Below are positions 47,816 through 59,501 of a stretch of DNA of 64,000 nt, piece by piece. The translations under genes were made by a program, and so were the position numbers. The notes under the pieces are model-generated. The model saw only the letters and a list, made by a program, of their open reading frames with translations, was not told the origin of the DNA and searched no databases. Numbering within the stretch: the first letter of the stretch is position 1; every line of letters begins with the position of its first letter. Source of the DNA: Diaporthe sp. PMI_573 (Eukaryota; Ascomycota; Sordariomycetes; Diaporthales; Diaporthaceae); the NCBI GenBank assembly GCA_021399435.1, contig JAJTUP010000026.1:62001-126000 (forward strand), in the 5' to 3' direction.

Positions 47816-48870
47816 CCGCCCGCCGATGAACAGCCTTAAATTGCTTTGAGGTTGTACAGATCCATTGAGACGAAGTCTACTTTTTGGCCTTCGGGGCAGG
47901 GAGTGCTCCGAAAACTCGCTAGCGAGAACTCGAAAATGGACGGGTTGTGAGACAGCTGAGCGGGAGATGACTACCAACGCCACGGTCGACCCGTGTGCAT
48001 GGCGTTATTTGCAGTGGTGCTCTCTACACCCAGTGCGTCAGGGGCGGCCGACTATTGGGATGGCAGAGGGGCCAACGGGTCATGTGGACTGCATCGCCTG
48101 GCAGTGAATACTTTAGGACCAATTCCTTTTCTCACCGATCGTGAGCAGGCTGAACCCGCCGAGGATGTATGACAGATGAGGCGCGGCCAGTCCTATTGGA
48201 GTCGCCAGACGAAGACATGCGAAGCGTCTCATACCTACCATCTGAAGGATCGTCACCTGCCGGCGCGGCCGACAACATATCTGACAAGTGTCGTTTGTGA
48301 TCATCTCAGACTGATCACGGTCCAGGAGAAGGATGGGGCTGGCTTTCCTTGTAGCCGCCGCGGTGTCTCTGCCTGGATGTGACTGCGGCGTCGGGGTTGG
48401 GCCAAGCAGCCCAGAGCCTCATCTCGGCCTCGGGCGAGGTTGTGTTGGGTGGCTGTGAGATGCACAAAAACGGCGAGTGACCTATGACAGGACGTGAAAT
48501 GGTCGCCAACAGCATATGGTCATGGAACGGTTGCGCGAGAGGCACGGCAGCTGTGAAGGATCGTCCATCGAGTAAGACCAACGCCATGGCGGAGTCGATC
48601 ATTCGTCACACAAGGGCCAACTGACTGTTCCTTCCATCTACTGTCTCTGACCACCCGAATATTCAGCCAGCATTATACAATTCGGTCAAGGCGTTGGTTC
48701 GCGATGCCTGACCCTCTAGCAATATGAAAGAAGCATAAAAAGATCAGTTGGGTCCTCGGCAATGCCGTTCTTGGAGATGGCATTACCAAAGAGCAACCAA
48801 TCTGTCACGGCCTGTGAAATCACATTTTCAGACCCTGATTTTTACTGCGTCTTCTCTCTGAATTATCACA

Positions 48871-49746
48871 ATGTCTTCGCAAACCTCAGACACAGAAGTA
48901 CCGCCAAAGCCGGTTGAGACCTCTCCCCTGCTCTCTTCCAACGGCCAAGCAGGAGGCACAGACGCACGCGACCAGCAGCCGCCACAGCAGCCGCCGCCCG
49001 TCAACACAGACGTGAAGCCGGCCATGAGCAACAACAGCAACAACAGCAACAACAGCAGCAGCGACAGCAGCAACAGCAGCAACAACAACAACACCAAAAC
49101 GCCTATCCAGCGCCTGCCAAAGGTCGCCACGGACCTGGCATGGGCGACGCCGGCCGGGCTGAGGATGAGGGACAACAATGACGACAGCCAGGTGCTCCTG
49201 ATCTTTCGGCGAGCAGTGGGCATCAACAGCGACAGGGCGAGCACATTTACGGACAGCGAGACACTCGAGAAGGGGCGGCGGCGTGCCGTCGGCGTGTACA
49301 AGCACGTTATCGAGCAGCAGCGGCGCAAGAAGCTGGTACACCACACCCTGGGGATCGTGCTGTACATCTCGCACTTCCTGCAGATCATCCTCGCCGCCGT
49401 CCTGACGGCGCTGGGCCCCAACGCCAAAAACTACGAGGTACCCATCACCGTGCTGGGGGCCGTCAATACCGTCCTCGCCGGCGTGCTGGCCCTTCTCAAG
49501 GGATCAGGTGTGATCGAACGGGTATCCAAGGACGAGGTCGACTTCAAGAAATTGCAAGACTGGATAGAAGAGACGGAGGCCATGATCTCAGTGGGGATAC
49601 TGGGACGGAACCGGAAGGAGGTTGGGGTCCTGGTCGAGCAGGCGTTCCGAAAGTACAACGCGTGCTTTGGGCAGGCTTACGAGATCATGTCGTCCTCGAA
49701 CCTCCAGGGGTTGAGTGACCCCCGGGATAGGGATGGCGAGAGGTAA
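48871..49746 (+). CDS. fungal SLATT-domain two-TM protein
   Basis: Single exon of 291 residues. Residues 1-85 are disordered, with Pro/Gln runs and an Asn/Ser-rich stretch coded by AAC/AGC repeats. Residues about 110-285 match the fungal SLATT pattern: FRRAVGIN, a basic GRRRAVGVYKHVIEQQRRKK helix, TM1 about 157-182 (LGIVLYISHFLQIILAAVLT), the ALGPN turn, TM2 about 190-211 (ITVLGAVNTVLAGVLALLKG), then a charged cytosolic helical region. In bacteria SLATT proteins are predicted membrane effectors beside nucleotide-second-messenger immune systems. Fungal members are usually stand-alone and uncharacterised. No partner nucleotidase, sensor or NLR gene is seen here. The ATG context (TCACAATG) is good. 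Confidence 0.85.
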   Translation: MSSQTSDTEVPPKPVETSPLLSSNGQAGGTDARDQQPPQQPPPVNTDVKPAMSNNSNNSNNSSSDSSNSSNNNNTKTPIQRLPKVATDLAWATPAGLRMRDNNDDSQVLLIFRRAVGINSDRASTFTDSETLEKGRRRAVGVYKHVIEQQRRKKLVHHTLGIVLYISHFLQIILAAVLTALGPNAKNYEVPITVLGAVNTVLAGVLALLKGSGVIERVSKDEVDFKKLQDWIEETEAMISVGILGRNRKEVGVLVEQAFRKYNACFGQAYEIMSSSNLQGLSDPRDRDGER

Positions 49747-50322
49747 AAAGCAAGAGAGAAAGAAAAGAGTCCGAGGGGTGGGTTATCCGAGCTTACCACA
49801 ACTGGTTGATCATTTCCCCATTTTACATGTATCAGGGGCGGCTTACTGGCCTTAGCCAGGCAGTGTCGTTGGCTTCAGCCTCACAAGCACTCACCGGCAT
49901 TTGCCCTTTTCGGAATAGTCTGACAGGAAGTAATATGGTAAATAATTTTTGCATTTATATAGATCTAGATCTCACATAATATCGCAAGCGAACAATGGGG
50001 AAGATGACGTCTGCGGTTCGGAGCGAACATAAGACGAACATGGTCTAAGCGGTGCTGTGCCTTGCATGAGACTTCAATTTAGACTACGACCCCCCCCCAC
50101 AGCTACCGAATTGAAAGACCGACCCGAACACTGGATACACTTTCCCCGTTTCAAACGAGACCCGATCAATTTTAACCGCACGCATTTATTCCTTCCAAGT
50201 GGGCGAGGAAGAGCGAAGCATTCTTGTTCTGCTGTCAATAACCCAATCGTTGTAATCGCACACCATGTCCGGTGAGCTCAGACCAGAATGTCCTCCATAT
50301 GCAATACCATCACAGTCGGGGT
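49747..50322. other. intergenic, convergent 3' ends
   Basis: 576 AT-leaning bases between converging genes. Holds a 9-base C run at 50090-50098. No coding frame supported. Confidence 0.6.
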
Positions 50323-50808
50323 TTATTTCTCCGGTACAGCGTGGTCTTGCTGTTCTCTGACATGGGAGAAAAGAAAGTCTTCCACGTCTGGTGACAATGT
50401 GTCGGGCGAGGACTCGGTAGTGTCGCTGGTCTGGCTGCCTGAACGCGGACGGAGCGAGGATGTCACCTTGGACACACACCGCAACAGGACCCTAGATGCT
50501 GCTCTCCGCCTGCCGCTCGGACTACTCTCAACGTTTGAATCTGCAGGGGCTTTTTCAGAGTCACCTGTTTGAGCCGAAGCTGAAGTCGCGAGGCTTCGTG
50601 TCTTCACCCGGTGGGTGTCTGGGTGTTGCTGGACTGGTTTGCAGACCCTTGTGAGGTTGCCATACCGGCTTCCGGGAGACCCCTCCCAGATACTACCGTC
50701 TGCGCTGCTGAAGGTATATGTCTCGGTATCAGCATCGTAGCCGATACGGGTCATACCTGGTGGGAGGTTGACCTCATCGTTGCCGTATTCTGCAAATCGA
50801 GAGCGCAT
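50323..50808 (-). CDS. small hypothetical protein
   Basis: Single ORF of 161 residues. Residues about 14-55 read as a compact beta-rich module (NLPPGMTRIGYDADTETYTF, then GSIWEGSPGSRYGNLTRV), a pattern seen at the end of several uncharacterised fungal proteins, some annotated with LysM domains. The rest is Ser/Arg-rich and disordered. The ATG at 50808 is usable, but TTTGCAG just downstream could be an intron acceptor, so an upstream exon cannot be excluded. No upstream exon was found. No signal peptide at this start. Confidence 0.5.
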   Translation of the reverse strand: MRSRFAEYGNDEVNLPPGMTRIGYDADTETYTFSSADGSIWEGSPGSRYGNLTRVCKPVQQHPDTHRVKTRSLATSASAQTGDSEKAPADSNVESSPSGRRRAASRVLLRCVSKVTSSLRPRSGSQTSDTTESSPDTLSPDVEDFLFSHVREQQDHAVPEK

Positions 50809-53800
50809 TATGGATGACTAGGGGCTGGTTGTACTTGACTTGGTGATGTTGAATGAGATGCTGAAGGCTATTATGTCTTGCGTTGGGTGGGTGAGTCCGT
50901 GTCATGGCTGTTATTGGTGTTATCATGAGGGCTTACATGAGTTTAAAGCCGCTCGAACGCCCCCAAACCGGCACCCAAACGGCTGTCGTACGAGCAGCCT
51001 TGGTGGCACGTTCCAGCATCGCACTGCATCTTCGGTGCAACGGCCCCCAGGACTCGGCCTCCATCACAGCCTGGCCGGTATGCAAGACGATGACGCCGAT
51101 CCCAGGCTACAGTGTTACCTACGATGCAGAAGTATGTTCTTGCCTTGACAATGGCATCATGGGATCTTCTGCAGCCTCTCCGCTACTTTCCGCTGATGCC
51201 TCGTCCCGTGCCCTGTTCGGGCGGCGTTGCCCCCTTTTCCACTGAGGCTTGGAGCCTGAGGGTGCAGATTCTAGGATCTCATCATGTCGTGGACTACCCT
51301 GCCCGTATTGGCGCACCTTTTCTTTCGTTGGGGGTCGATTGTTTCGCCCTTCCCACACTATCCAGTGGACAATGGAATCCTCCAATCCGGCGACAATTTC
51401 TGATTAACCATGTGGGCTTCACCTCGAGATTTGGCGCCGATCTTGCGTTTGGTCTAGGTGCCCACTGAGATTGGGATTCCATACGCCTCGGGTGCTTGAT
51501 GGTAACTCGTTCTCCCTTGTTCTGTTGTGCCCGGGGCGTCCTCTATGTTGGACTCCCGGGTGTCGGGATCCGCCGTCGTGCTGGATTCCATGCCAGGCTC
51601 CTCGATAGGCTCTAGGCTTGGATTTGAACGCGTTGGATACTTGGAGTTTGGGGACCGGATCTGGGGTTCGTGCCACCGCCCACCGGGCAGGTGGTGCACT
51701 CAGGACCCCTACCAAGTGGTACACCCCCCCCCCGGGAGTACAAGAAGCGTGGGGGAGGTCTGTGCGCGCGAACTGCCCCATTTGGATGACCTGGGGCAGC
51801 TCATTGGAGGACGGCCCCCACCGCCCTGGGTGTTCAGGTACTAAGGTACCTGTTGGGGCAGTGCGTTGATGATGTGCATCTGCCTCGAGGGAGTACCACC
51901 CTGTCGCCACTGAGGCCCAAGGCACGGTTGCTGTGAGTAGCACGAGCTCTGACTTGCCCAACCTGAGCCCTCGGCCGCAGCAGGCTCGCCCGCCTTGACT
52001 TGGGGGCCCTAAGGCTTTCGGAGTGGCTGGGCTAGCCTACGCCTTGTGCTCAACTCCTTACATGCCAGGTGTAGCCTGCACCCGGAATAGAAACAGGCTT
52101 CCACCGAGGTGAGACGATTTGCCACCCAGGCTGAACTCGACTATGCCAGGCCAAATTCTGCCAGAGAACCTACTGCTGTCCCGTCCACGTGGTAGTCATC
52201 AGGATGTGCAGGGCATCGGGAAATCCCCTGTGGTATGCTCAGACTCCCCCTGAGGACCGTGCTATCCCGATCGCAAGGCATCGTCGCACTTGAGCACGCC
52301 ATGTCCAATCCCTTGCTCTTGTCGAGAGCTATCTGACTTTCATGCGCAAGTACATGAACACTGGCCTTTCGGGAAATCCACTATGACGTACCACTGACTG
52401 CTCGTGCCCATCCGAGTCATTGATATCTGACTTGTTGACCAGCTCTAGCCAGATGCCTATATAATCACATCAAAGACGCTGTTGGCTGGCACGCAGAAAG
52501 CATAGCCTCGAGAAATAAGTGACACATGTGTTGCTATACAAATGTGATGCTCGTCAGTTTCCGCCGTGCTAAGAAAGTCTCAGGCCTGCACATCGGTGGC
52601 AACGTAGGGGCTAGCTAGCCTGAATCCCATCTCGTGCTCTAAGAGCGGCTCAGCCGCAGCCAGTCACGTATCCCCAGGTTGATATTTGCCATGCAGAAGA
52701 AGCGTCGTAACACGATATCGTCGTGCCGACGCCCGATAGACTCACTCGCAGAACGCCTTGTGCGGTGTAGCATCAACGTCTAACAATTTGGGGGCCATGG
52801 TGAATAAGGCTGTCAAACATCGAGTCAGAGGCTTTCAGGATTTCGCCTCGCTAATCCTGAACTGAGGGCGGATTCTCGAGGAGTCATCGCAGCTACGAGA
52901 CAGCAATGTGAGCCTCTTTGGCTTTGAGAGACCACGTCCACGCTCGAGCCCTGTGGAGGGGGTATTGCGACAAGAGATGTGTTCTGATTCCTGTGACGAG
53001 CTCTTGGCACTTGGAAAAGTCAAATATGGTAACGCAGAATGTATATGGTGTACCAGAGTTGCTTTTGCCGTCGTGGCATCGAAGCTCTGCGAGCTTAGAG
53101 TGGCCTAACACATACATCGCCATGAGGCTGTACCTCAGAGACAGTAGTTCTGAATCATCCAACTGTGCAAATGTCAGTGTGTTGAAATCCATCGACAGTA
53201 CAGTGGTCACACTAGGTGCAGTAATCATCAAGTTGACCAAAGATGCGCTCAAACTGAAGCCAGCGCTCCTGACGCCGAGATACGTAAAACACATTGGCCG
53301 CCGACTACACCTTCCGGATCCATGGATGTCACTAGGTGGCAGCTCCTAGGAGGCGATGATGTCGGAGGTTCCTAGGGCACTCCGGCTCCATCTTGACCTT
53401 ACCCTTTCTCGCGATAAGACCTGCAAAGTGCCCAGATTTACCGCCCCCGCCCCCCTTGCAAGGGGGGGGGGCCGTCTCGCATGCGACTCGTTTTGGTCGT
53501 TGCCTCCGTTCATGTTTGTGGCCAGTGCCGTTGTGAGCACACTCGCCTGATAATTTGAGAGACTGGGGCGATAGCTGAGCTTAGGTTTGTGAAACAACGT
53601 ACGGAAGGAACAAAAGGGACGGGCAATCTCTGGAAGGCAGAGTGTTTTGAAATGAGCGACGATATCAGCGGCGATGGTCAAGATGACCAGATGAACTGCC
53701 TTATATCGAGCATCGAGCACACAAGCTGATTCGTCACTGAAGTTGTGGAACATACATCATTTCGAACCATAATCATGCTGGCCAGTCAGCAGCGTTCGTA

Positions 53801-54808
53801 AGATCGTGGGTCCAGTGGCTTTGCGATCGTTAGGTTCATGAGACGAGTCGTCAGCAGTTACAATGCACTGATTTGGCCACGCAACGATACAAGTCGACAA
53901 CACCAACAAAGAAGAAGTATCTCCGAGACTCGGCGGCAAGTTGAAATGGTATCTCTGTAAGGGCGGCAAAGGGCTGACTTTGGGTGCGTGTAGGCTGACC
54001 CGAGGGCGGGCAGTCATTCCACATTCAACCCGATTGGAGGACAGAAAAGGTTGGAGGAGGATCATGCGGTTCTTGAAGGCCTGGCGCTGGAATTGCGATG
54101 ATTCAATTGGCCATTCTTGTCCGACTTTGAAATTTCTTTTCACAGCTCGGTATCGGCACAAGCACGATCAGTACGATCAGTACGGACAGCACGATCCTCT
54201 TCACCATGCAGCAGGTCTCGGCTTTCAAATGCAGCGGGTCGGGTCGGTCAGTCACGGGCCCGAAATGGGTCAACTTCGGCGTGGGTGATAGCGTCGCATC
54301 GCACTTGCGGGATGCTGTCATCAGGATAATCCCTGCCAATGGGATCTAACCCAAGACCCACAAGTTCCGCCCGTCCGCTCCAATGGATTCACGCTGTTGT
54401 GTAGCACGCAGTGGGGTTTCTCGTGGACGACAGGAGGTAGTCCATTTCTGGGCGTCGCTTGACTGACTGACCATCCAGGCCCGTGAGCAGAGGCAGTCTT
54501 CCTCCATTTCCCCGTGTCATGTATTCTGCGTATTCCCCGAATTGAAGTTGGTAGCCTGTCCCTCTCTGTTATTTACTTCTGTTATTGATCTGGAAGGAAA
54601 ACCCCCTCCCGTCTCACGCCCTGACATTGTTATTGAGCGCAGGTTTTACTGTGGCTGAGTCAAGTCCTCGCTTTTGCATGTGATCGGGACCAACCTGTCT
54701 CACCTTTTCCCACCTTGCTGCAACAGACCCTGTCCTCGTATATAGCCAACCAGAAGGCCACGCCGACACACACAGTCGACGGTGCTGCTAGACCACAACA
54801 CTCCCGAG
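50809..54808. other. 4 kb gene-free region
   Basis: No frame with consistent splicing or recognisable domain. Open frames near 51.1-52.0 kb and 52.9-53.3 kb are not protein-like enough to call. Contains a C run at 51724-51733 and a G run at 53462-53471. A decayed repeat is possible, but no transposon motif is seen. Confidence 0.5.
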
Positions 54809-56026
54809 ATGACTTCTACGATCACGAGCCCCGACCTGCGAGGCATCCTCACGCCCCTCCTCCCTTCGCTGCCTGCTGCAGCACTCTCGACACAGCCCGC
54901 GCCCGCAATACTACCACTGCTCTCGCCCATCCTCAGACAGCGGGTCCAACTCTTGTCCTCGGCCAGCACAGAGCCATGGCTGCGTTTATTATCCTACGAT
55001 AAGAGCAAGGACGCGCGGTTGGCGGATGTGGCTCGGAGTGACCGACTAGAGCCGCACCCCGTTTCGGGCGAGGTCGAGGTTGACTGCGACTACGACGTCC
55101 AGACACAGTATAGGCGGCTTGACCAGGAGACTCTGCAAGCACTTGTTGTTCTCGAGGACTTTGAACTATTCTTCAGACTCGTATACTGCGTCAACGACGA
55201 GGCAGGAGGCGGCGACGGGTGGCGGGTCGGTGAGATCAGCGTTCCCGACAAATCGAACCCATTCGCGGCGTTTGCTGGACACTCGACTGTCGAGGCCGCG
55301 GAAACTGCGTTCCGGCAGCAAGACGGGAACATCAACAAGCCCGAACCACAACCAGCCAGCTCTGCCGCGGCGTATCAGGCTGCAGATGACAAGCAAGAGG
55401 AAGACGACGACGATGACGATGACGATTACTGGGCTCGTTATGATGCTACGCCAGCACGCACGCCGCAGGCCAATCGCTCGCCTGCACCGCGGTCAGCACA
55501 GCAGACAACACTTTCAGCTACTCACCAGGCCGTCGCCGAGGAAGACGACGCGTACTTTGCCCAGTACGACAACGTGCAGCCCGCGATGGACAACCATGAT
55601 CCAGACGAGGCTCAAGCGGCACAAGAAATCACGGGCTCAGCGCCTCCCCCACTGGGCCTGCAGCACGCTGTTGGCTCAGGCGCGAGGGCAGGCGAGGACG
55701 GCGAGGGGGCCAACGAGACCAATGGCGCGTGGACGCTGGCACCGTCGCCGGGCGGCAGGTCGCAGGAAGAGGAGGAAAGGACGGCATCGCTCGCACATCC
55801 CAGGCCGGAGTCTAGTGCTAGCTCCAATGGGTCGAACACTGTGCTGAAGCTGGAGGAGCAGGCGGGGCGGCAGGAGTCGAGCGAGTTCGGCGTCAAGCAG
55901 CACGTGTCGAGGAGTATTCGGAGCCTGTTCCTGCTGTCGCGGGCGGCGGGCATTGACAGGGACGAGTTCGAGCGGATGGTCAAGACCGAGCTGGACGTGC
56001 TGGGGATGGTGGAGGAGGATATATGA
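54809..56026 (+). CDS. acidic conserved-looking fungal protein
   Basis: Single exon of 405 residues from ATG 54809; an in-frame ATG-like extension to 54782 is unlikely. The N-terminal 135 residues are ordered and Leu-rich (LRGILTPLLPSLPAAAL, WLRLLSYDKSKDARLADV, YDVQTQYRRLDQETLQALVV, LFFRLVYCVNDE). The middle is disordered, with a run of nine Asp and two YWARYD/YFAQYD repeats. The C-terminus is a helix (FGVKQHVSRSIRSLFLLSRA, then GIDRDEFERMVKTELDVLGM). The ordered ends around a disordered centre suggest a conserved scaffold-type protein. I do not recognise the family. No signal peptide. It points the same way as HCS1, 987 bp downstream. Confidence 0.75.
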   Translation: MTSTITSPDLRGILTPLLPSLPAAALSTQPAPAILPLLSPILRQRVQLLSSASTEPWLRLLSYDKSKDARLADVARSDRLEPHPVSGEVEVDCDYDVQTQYRRLDQETLQALVVLEDFELFFRLVYCVNDEAGGGDGWRVGEISVPDKSNPFAAFAGHSTVEAAETAFRQQDGNINKPEPQPASSAAAYQAADDKQEEDDDDDDDDYWARYDATPARTPQANRSPAPRSAQQTTLSATHQAVAEEDDAYFAQYDNVQPAMDNHDPDEAQAAQEITGSAPPPLGLQHAVGSGARAGEDGEGANETNGAWTLAPSPGGRSQEEEERTASLAHPRPESSASSNGSNTVLKLEEQAGRQESSEFGVKQHVSRSIRSLFLLSRAAGIDRDEFERMVKTELDVLGMVEEDI

Positions 56027-57013
56027 GCAGGAACCTTGGCTGTCTGGGGCATTTGGCTTGGGTCACAGCTGTGCGCAACCGTTTCCGTTATAAATGGCAT
56101 TGGGATTCGCGTGGGCCTTCTAGTCCGCGTCGGTGTGGGGAGATCCGTCGGTGGGTGTGCCCACCCGAGCGCTGCATTTCGGAGTCCGGTCGGCGCATAT
56201 GTTCATTGGTCTGCTAAGCTGAAAGCGGTTCTGTGGCATGATAGCCCACACTTGATGCATTACACCGTAGTCTGCGATTCACGAAATGAAAAGTAGTGAA
56301 TAACAACCAAGACCCTCTCTTGGATAGCGATTACAAGACAAACTGCGAGGTTCATGGGAGCGTGGGGAGGGGGCTTGCACCGAATGTCCTTTATACCGGA
56401 CTGGAATCTGTTGGCGGCCCAACAAAACATTTACAGTGGCCCGGGGGGCCTGCTGAACGTCCGACGCCAGTGCCTAGCACACCTAGACCAGATGGACCCC
56501 TAGGCCTAGAGAGACGGGACCAGGGTCCTTGTAGGCAGCCCATGTCATCACACCGCATTCACGTGCAAATGTAGGACACTTTCGATGCCTGTTTGCGGTG
56601 TGATGGACCTTTCTACAGAGTTTCCATAACCCATAGATCTCATGCTCCTTTAATCTGTGATGCAGACTGCAAAAGTGATCAGAATCTAATGTTGGCGTAG
56701 AAAATTGCCTGAGCCGGGAGGGAGACGGTGGTTGACCTGGCACTGGAAGCTGCTGCACTGCCTGACCTCATCTCTCGAGGCCCCTCACCAGTGCGGAAGG
56801 AGCCCTGTTAGGATTACGACTTCCTGAGCAGCAACTTTGACACGGCCAACCTCATCTCTTCGTTCCTTGTGTGCCTCATACCGAACTTTCCCGCGCTCTG
56901 ACGTGTTTGGCATGCTGTTCCTGATTACTCGAATGATTGTTGCTGTTACCCTGGCGCCGAATATTTTGGAGACGCTTGCCCGGCATCAGATCTCGTAGCC
57001 ACCGACCTCGAGG
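56027..57013. other. intergenic
   Basis: 987 bases with the 3' flank of the acidic protein gene and the HCS1 promoter. No coding frame supported. Confidence 0.6.
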
Positions 57014-59501
57014 ATGGCTCCAAAGGCGGTAGACATACCCACCTTCGCGGGCACTCAGATCGCCCTGCTCGGCGCCGAGCAAAGTTCTGAGATCGCAGAG
57101 ACGAGCCACCTCATCTCGGCCCACTCCCCGTCGGCCCTGCAACGCGCAGGCGTCGCCATCACCAACCTGACAGTGTCGTCGCAGCGCACCGGCCTGGGCG
57201 GCAAGACGGTCATTGAGCTGGCCCCTGACTCGGCCGTATCGGCCCCGGACGGGGAGCTACCCGAACATGGCATCCGCACCGGCGACATCGTCCTGGTCAG
57301 CGAGCAGCCGCCCGGCAGCGCCAAGAAGCGGGAGGTGAAGGACCTCGAGCGCAAGGGCGTCAAGGGTGTCGTCACGAGGGTGAGGAGAGGTGACGTTGGC
57401 GTGGCGCTGGACGAGGACAAGGAGGATGTCGGTGCGGCGCTTGGGGCCAGGGTGTGGATCGTGAAGCTGGCCGATGAGGTGACATTCAAGAGGTACCTGG
57501 TTTCTTTGTGGGTTGTCAGATGGCCTCGTTGCTAACGATGGCAGGATGAACCAAACCATGGAGAGGCTTCAGGCCATGAGTGACTCTGAGCACTCGATCT
57601 TCATGCGAGTCCTGTTTGGCCAGTCCAGTCCTACGCCCATCCCCGAAAAGCTCGACGCTGACCCGGATGTTGGCAAGTTGGAATGGTTCGACCCGAGTCT
57701 CAACGACTCGCAAAAGGACGCGATACGTTTCGCCCTGGCATCAAGGGAGATTGCGCTGATCCACGGCCCGCCTGGGACCGGCAAGACGCATACGTTGATT
57801 GAGTTGATCTTGCAAATGATCAAGAGGGGCTTGCGGGTTTTGGTCTGTGGGCCGTCTAACATCTCAGTTGACAACATTGTCGAGAGGTTGTCACCACACA
57901 AGATCCCGATCGTTCGCCTGGGTCACCCCGCACGCCTGCTGCCGTCTGTCTTGAATCACTCGTTGGATGTTCTCACACGAACTTCTGAGGCTGGCCAAAT
58001 AGTCAAGGACGTTCGCGATGAGATGGACGCCAAGCAGGCATCGATCAAGAAGACGAGGAATGGCAGAGAGCGCAAGGCAATTTACATGGATCTCAAGGAG
58101 CTGAGGAAAGAATACCGCGTACGGGAAAAAGGCTGTATCAGCAACCTGGTCAAGGGGAGCAAAGTGGTCCTGGCAACTCTGCATGGCGCCGGAGGCTTTC
58201 AGCTCCGGAATGAGGAGTTCGACGTCGTTATCATCGACGAGGCATCTCAGGCTCTCGAGGCCCAGTGCTGGGTACCACTGCTCTCAGCCAAGAAGGCTGT
58301 CTGCGCTGGAGATCATCTTCAGCTACCACCAACTATAAAGTCGCTCAACACCAAATCCAAGACAGCCGCAAAGGGAGGCGACAAAGTGCCCAAAGGGGCA
58401 ACGCTAGAGACTACCCTCTTCGACCGCCTTCTGGAACTTCACGGGCCATCAATCAAAAGGATGCTGACTACTCAGTACCGGATGCACGAGAAGATCATGC
58501 GCTTTCCTTCGGACGAACTGTATGAGTCCAAGCTCATAGCTGCCGACGCGGTCAAGGACCGTCTCCTTAAGGACCTGCCCTATGATGTAGAGGCCTGCGA
58601 CGACACGACGGAGCCGTTGATATTTATTGACACCCAAGGTGGAGATTTCCCCGAGAAGGAAGACGACGAGGATACTCCTAAGAATGCAAAAGCATCGCTC
58701 AGGGGCGACAGCAAGAGCAACGAGATGGAGGCTCTGCTCGTGAAGCAGCGCGTCCGCGCTCTCGTGGACGCTGGCGTCAAGACTGATGACATCGCTGTTG
58801 TGACGCCTTATAATGCCCAGGTATGTATAAGTCCCACATCGGACTGTGCCATACAGTGCGGGTCCCCAGGCTTGTTGATGCTATCCATCCCGTCTTGACA
58901 GCAATATCGCATTGTGTTATAGTTCATGCAGGACGATCGCTGACAGGGTATTGTACCTACAAGCTTGCCCAGCTTGCCCCTCTGAAAGAAGAATTCCCTG
59001 GCATCGAGCTCGGAAGTGTCGATGGTTTCCAAGGCCGTGAGAAAGAAGCAATTATTGTCAGCCTCGTCAGAAGCAACTCTGATGGCGAGGTCGGCTTCCT
59101 GGGGGAGAAGCGCCGACTCAACGGTACGTTTCACACCTCCCAAGACCTCGGTATCCGCTAGCGAGACCTGAATACCAGTCTAACCCACGGCAGTTGCCAT
59201 GACGCGGCCCAAACGCTCACTTACTATAATTGGTGACTCGGAAACGGTACAAAAGTAAGTCGAGACGTTCTTCAATGACTTCCTTTGTCCGGAAGCAACT
59301 GCGATGCAGATGTCAAACAGCACTGCACGGACCAAAGGCACACATGAGACAACACCAAACTCCCCAGATGACAGTGAGCTGACCCTTGGCCTCTTCTCTG
59401 CAAACAGAGGCAGCAAGTTCCTGAAGGAGTGGATGACTTTCCTCGAGGACAATGCAGACCTGCGCTACCCTGACTTCGCATCCTTGACAACGGGCGCTTG
59501 A
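57014..59501 (+). CDS. HCS1: SF1B helicase Hcs1/SMBP2
   Basis: Five exons, 57014-57492, 57545-58820, 58964-59123, 59194-59254 and 59408-59501, give 689 residues; introns of 52, 143, 70 and 153 nt keep frame. Hcs1 is the DNA polymerase alpha-associated 5'-3' helicase, related to IGHMBP2 and Upf1. An N-terminal beta-barrel region precedes the RecA1 domain with [13 protein letters not shown] (Q-motif region), Walker A GPPGTGKT at about 234-241, [16 protein letters not shown] and Walker B IIDEASQA. RecA2 follows: [38 protein letters not shown], and [15 protein letters not shown] (motif VI). Exon 5 codes the end helix ([20 protein letters not shown]). There is no N-terminal R3H or AN1 finger, as in yeast Hcs1. 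Length agrees with yeast (683). Confidence 0.94.

Larger units (their letters stand above)
46548..48870. other. divergent intergenic with degenerate repeats
   Basis: 2.3 kb between the divergent GH105 and SLATT genes. It holds a TATA-like element for GH105 and a degenerate short tandem repeat at 47690-47815. No coding frame is supported. Confidence 0.55.

Noticed and set aside
51618..51660. GTTCAAATC-like B-box on the minus strand suggesting a tRNA
   Set aside because: The flanking bases cannot form a T-stem or acceptor stem, and no A-box lies at the right distance.
51119..51961. Overlapping minus-strand frames that might be a retrotransposon remnant
   Set aside because: No reverse transcriptase, integrase, gag zinc knuckle or terminal repeats could be seen; the frames do not connect.
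52893..53294. 134-residue minus-strand frame with alternating hydrophobic and acidic stretches
   Set aside because: No convincing start, no splice partners and no family resemblance; an equally long frame exists on the opposite strand.
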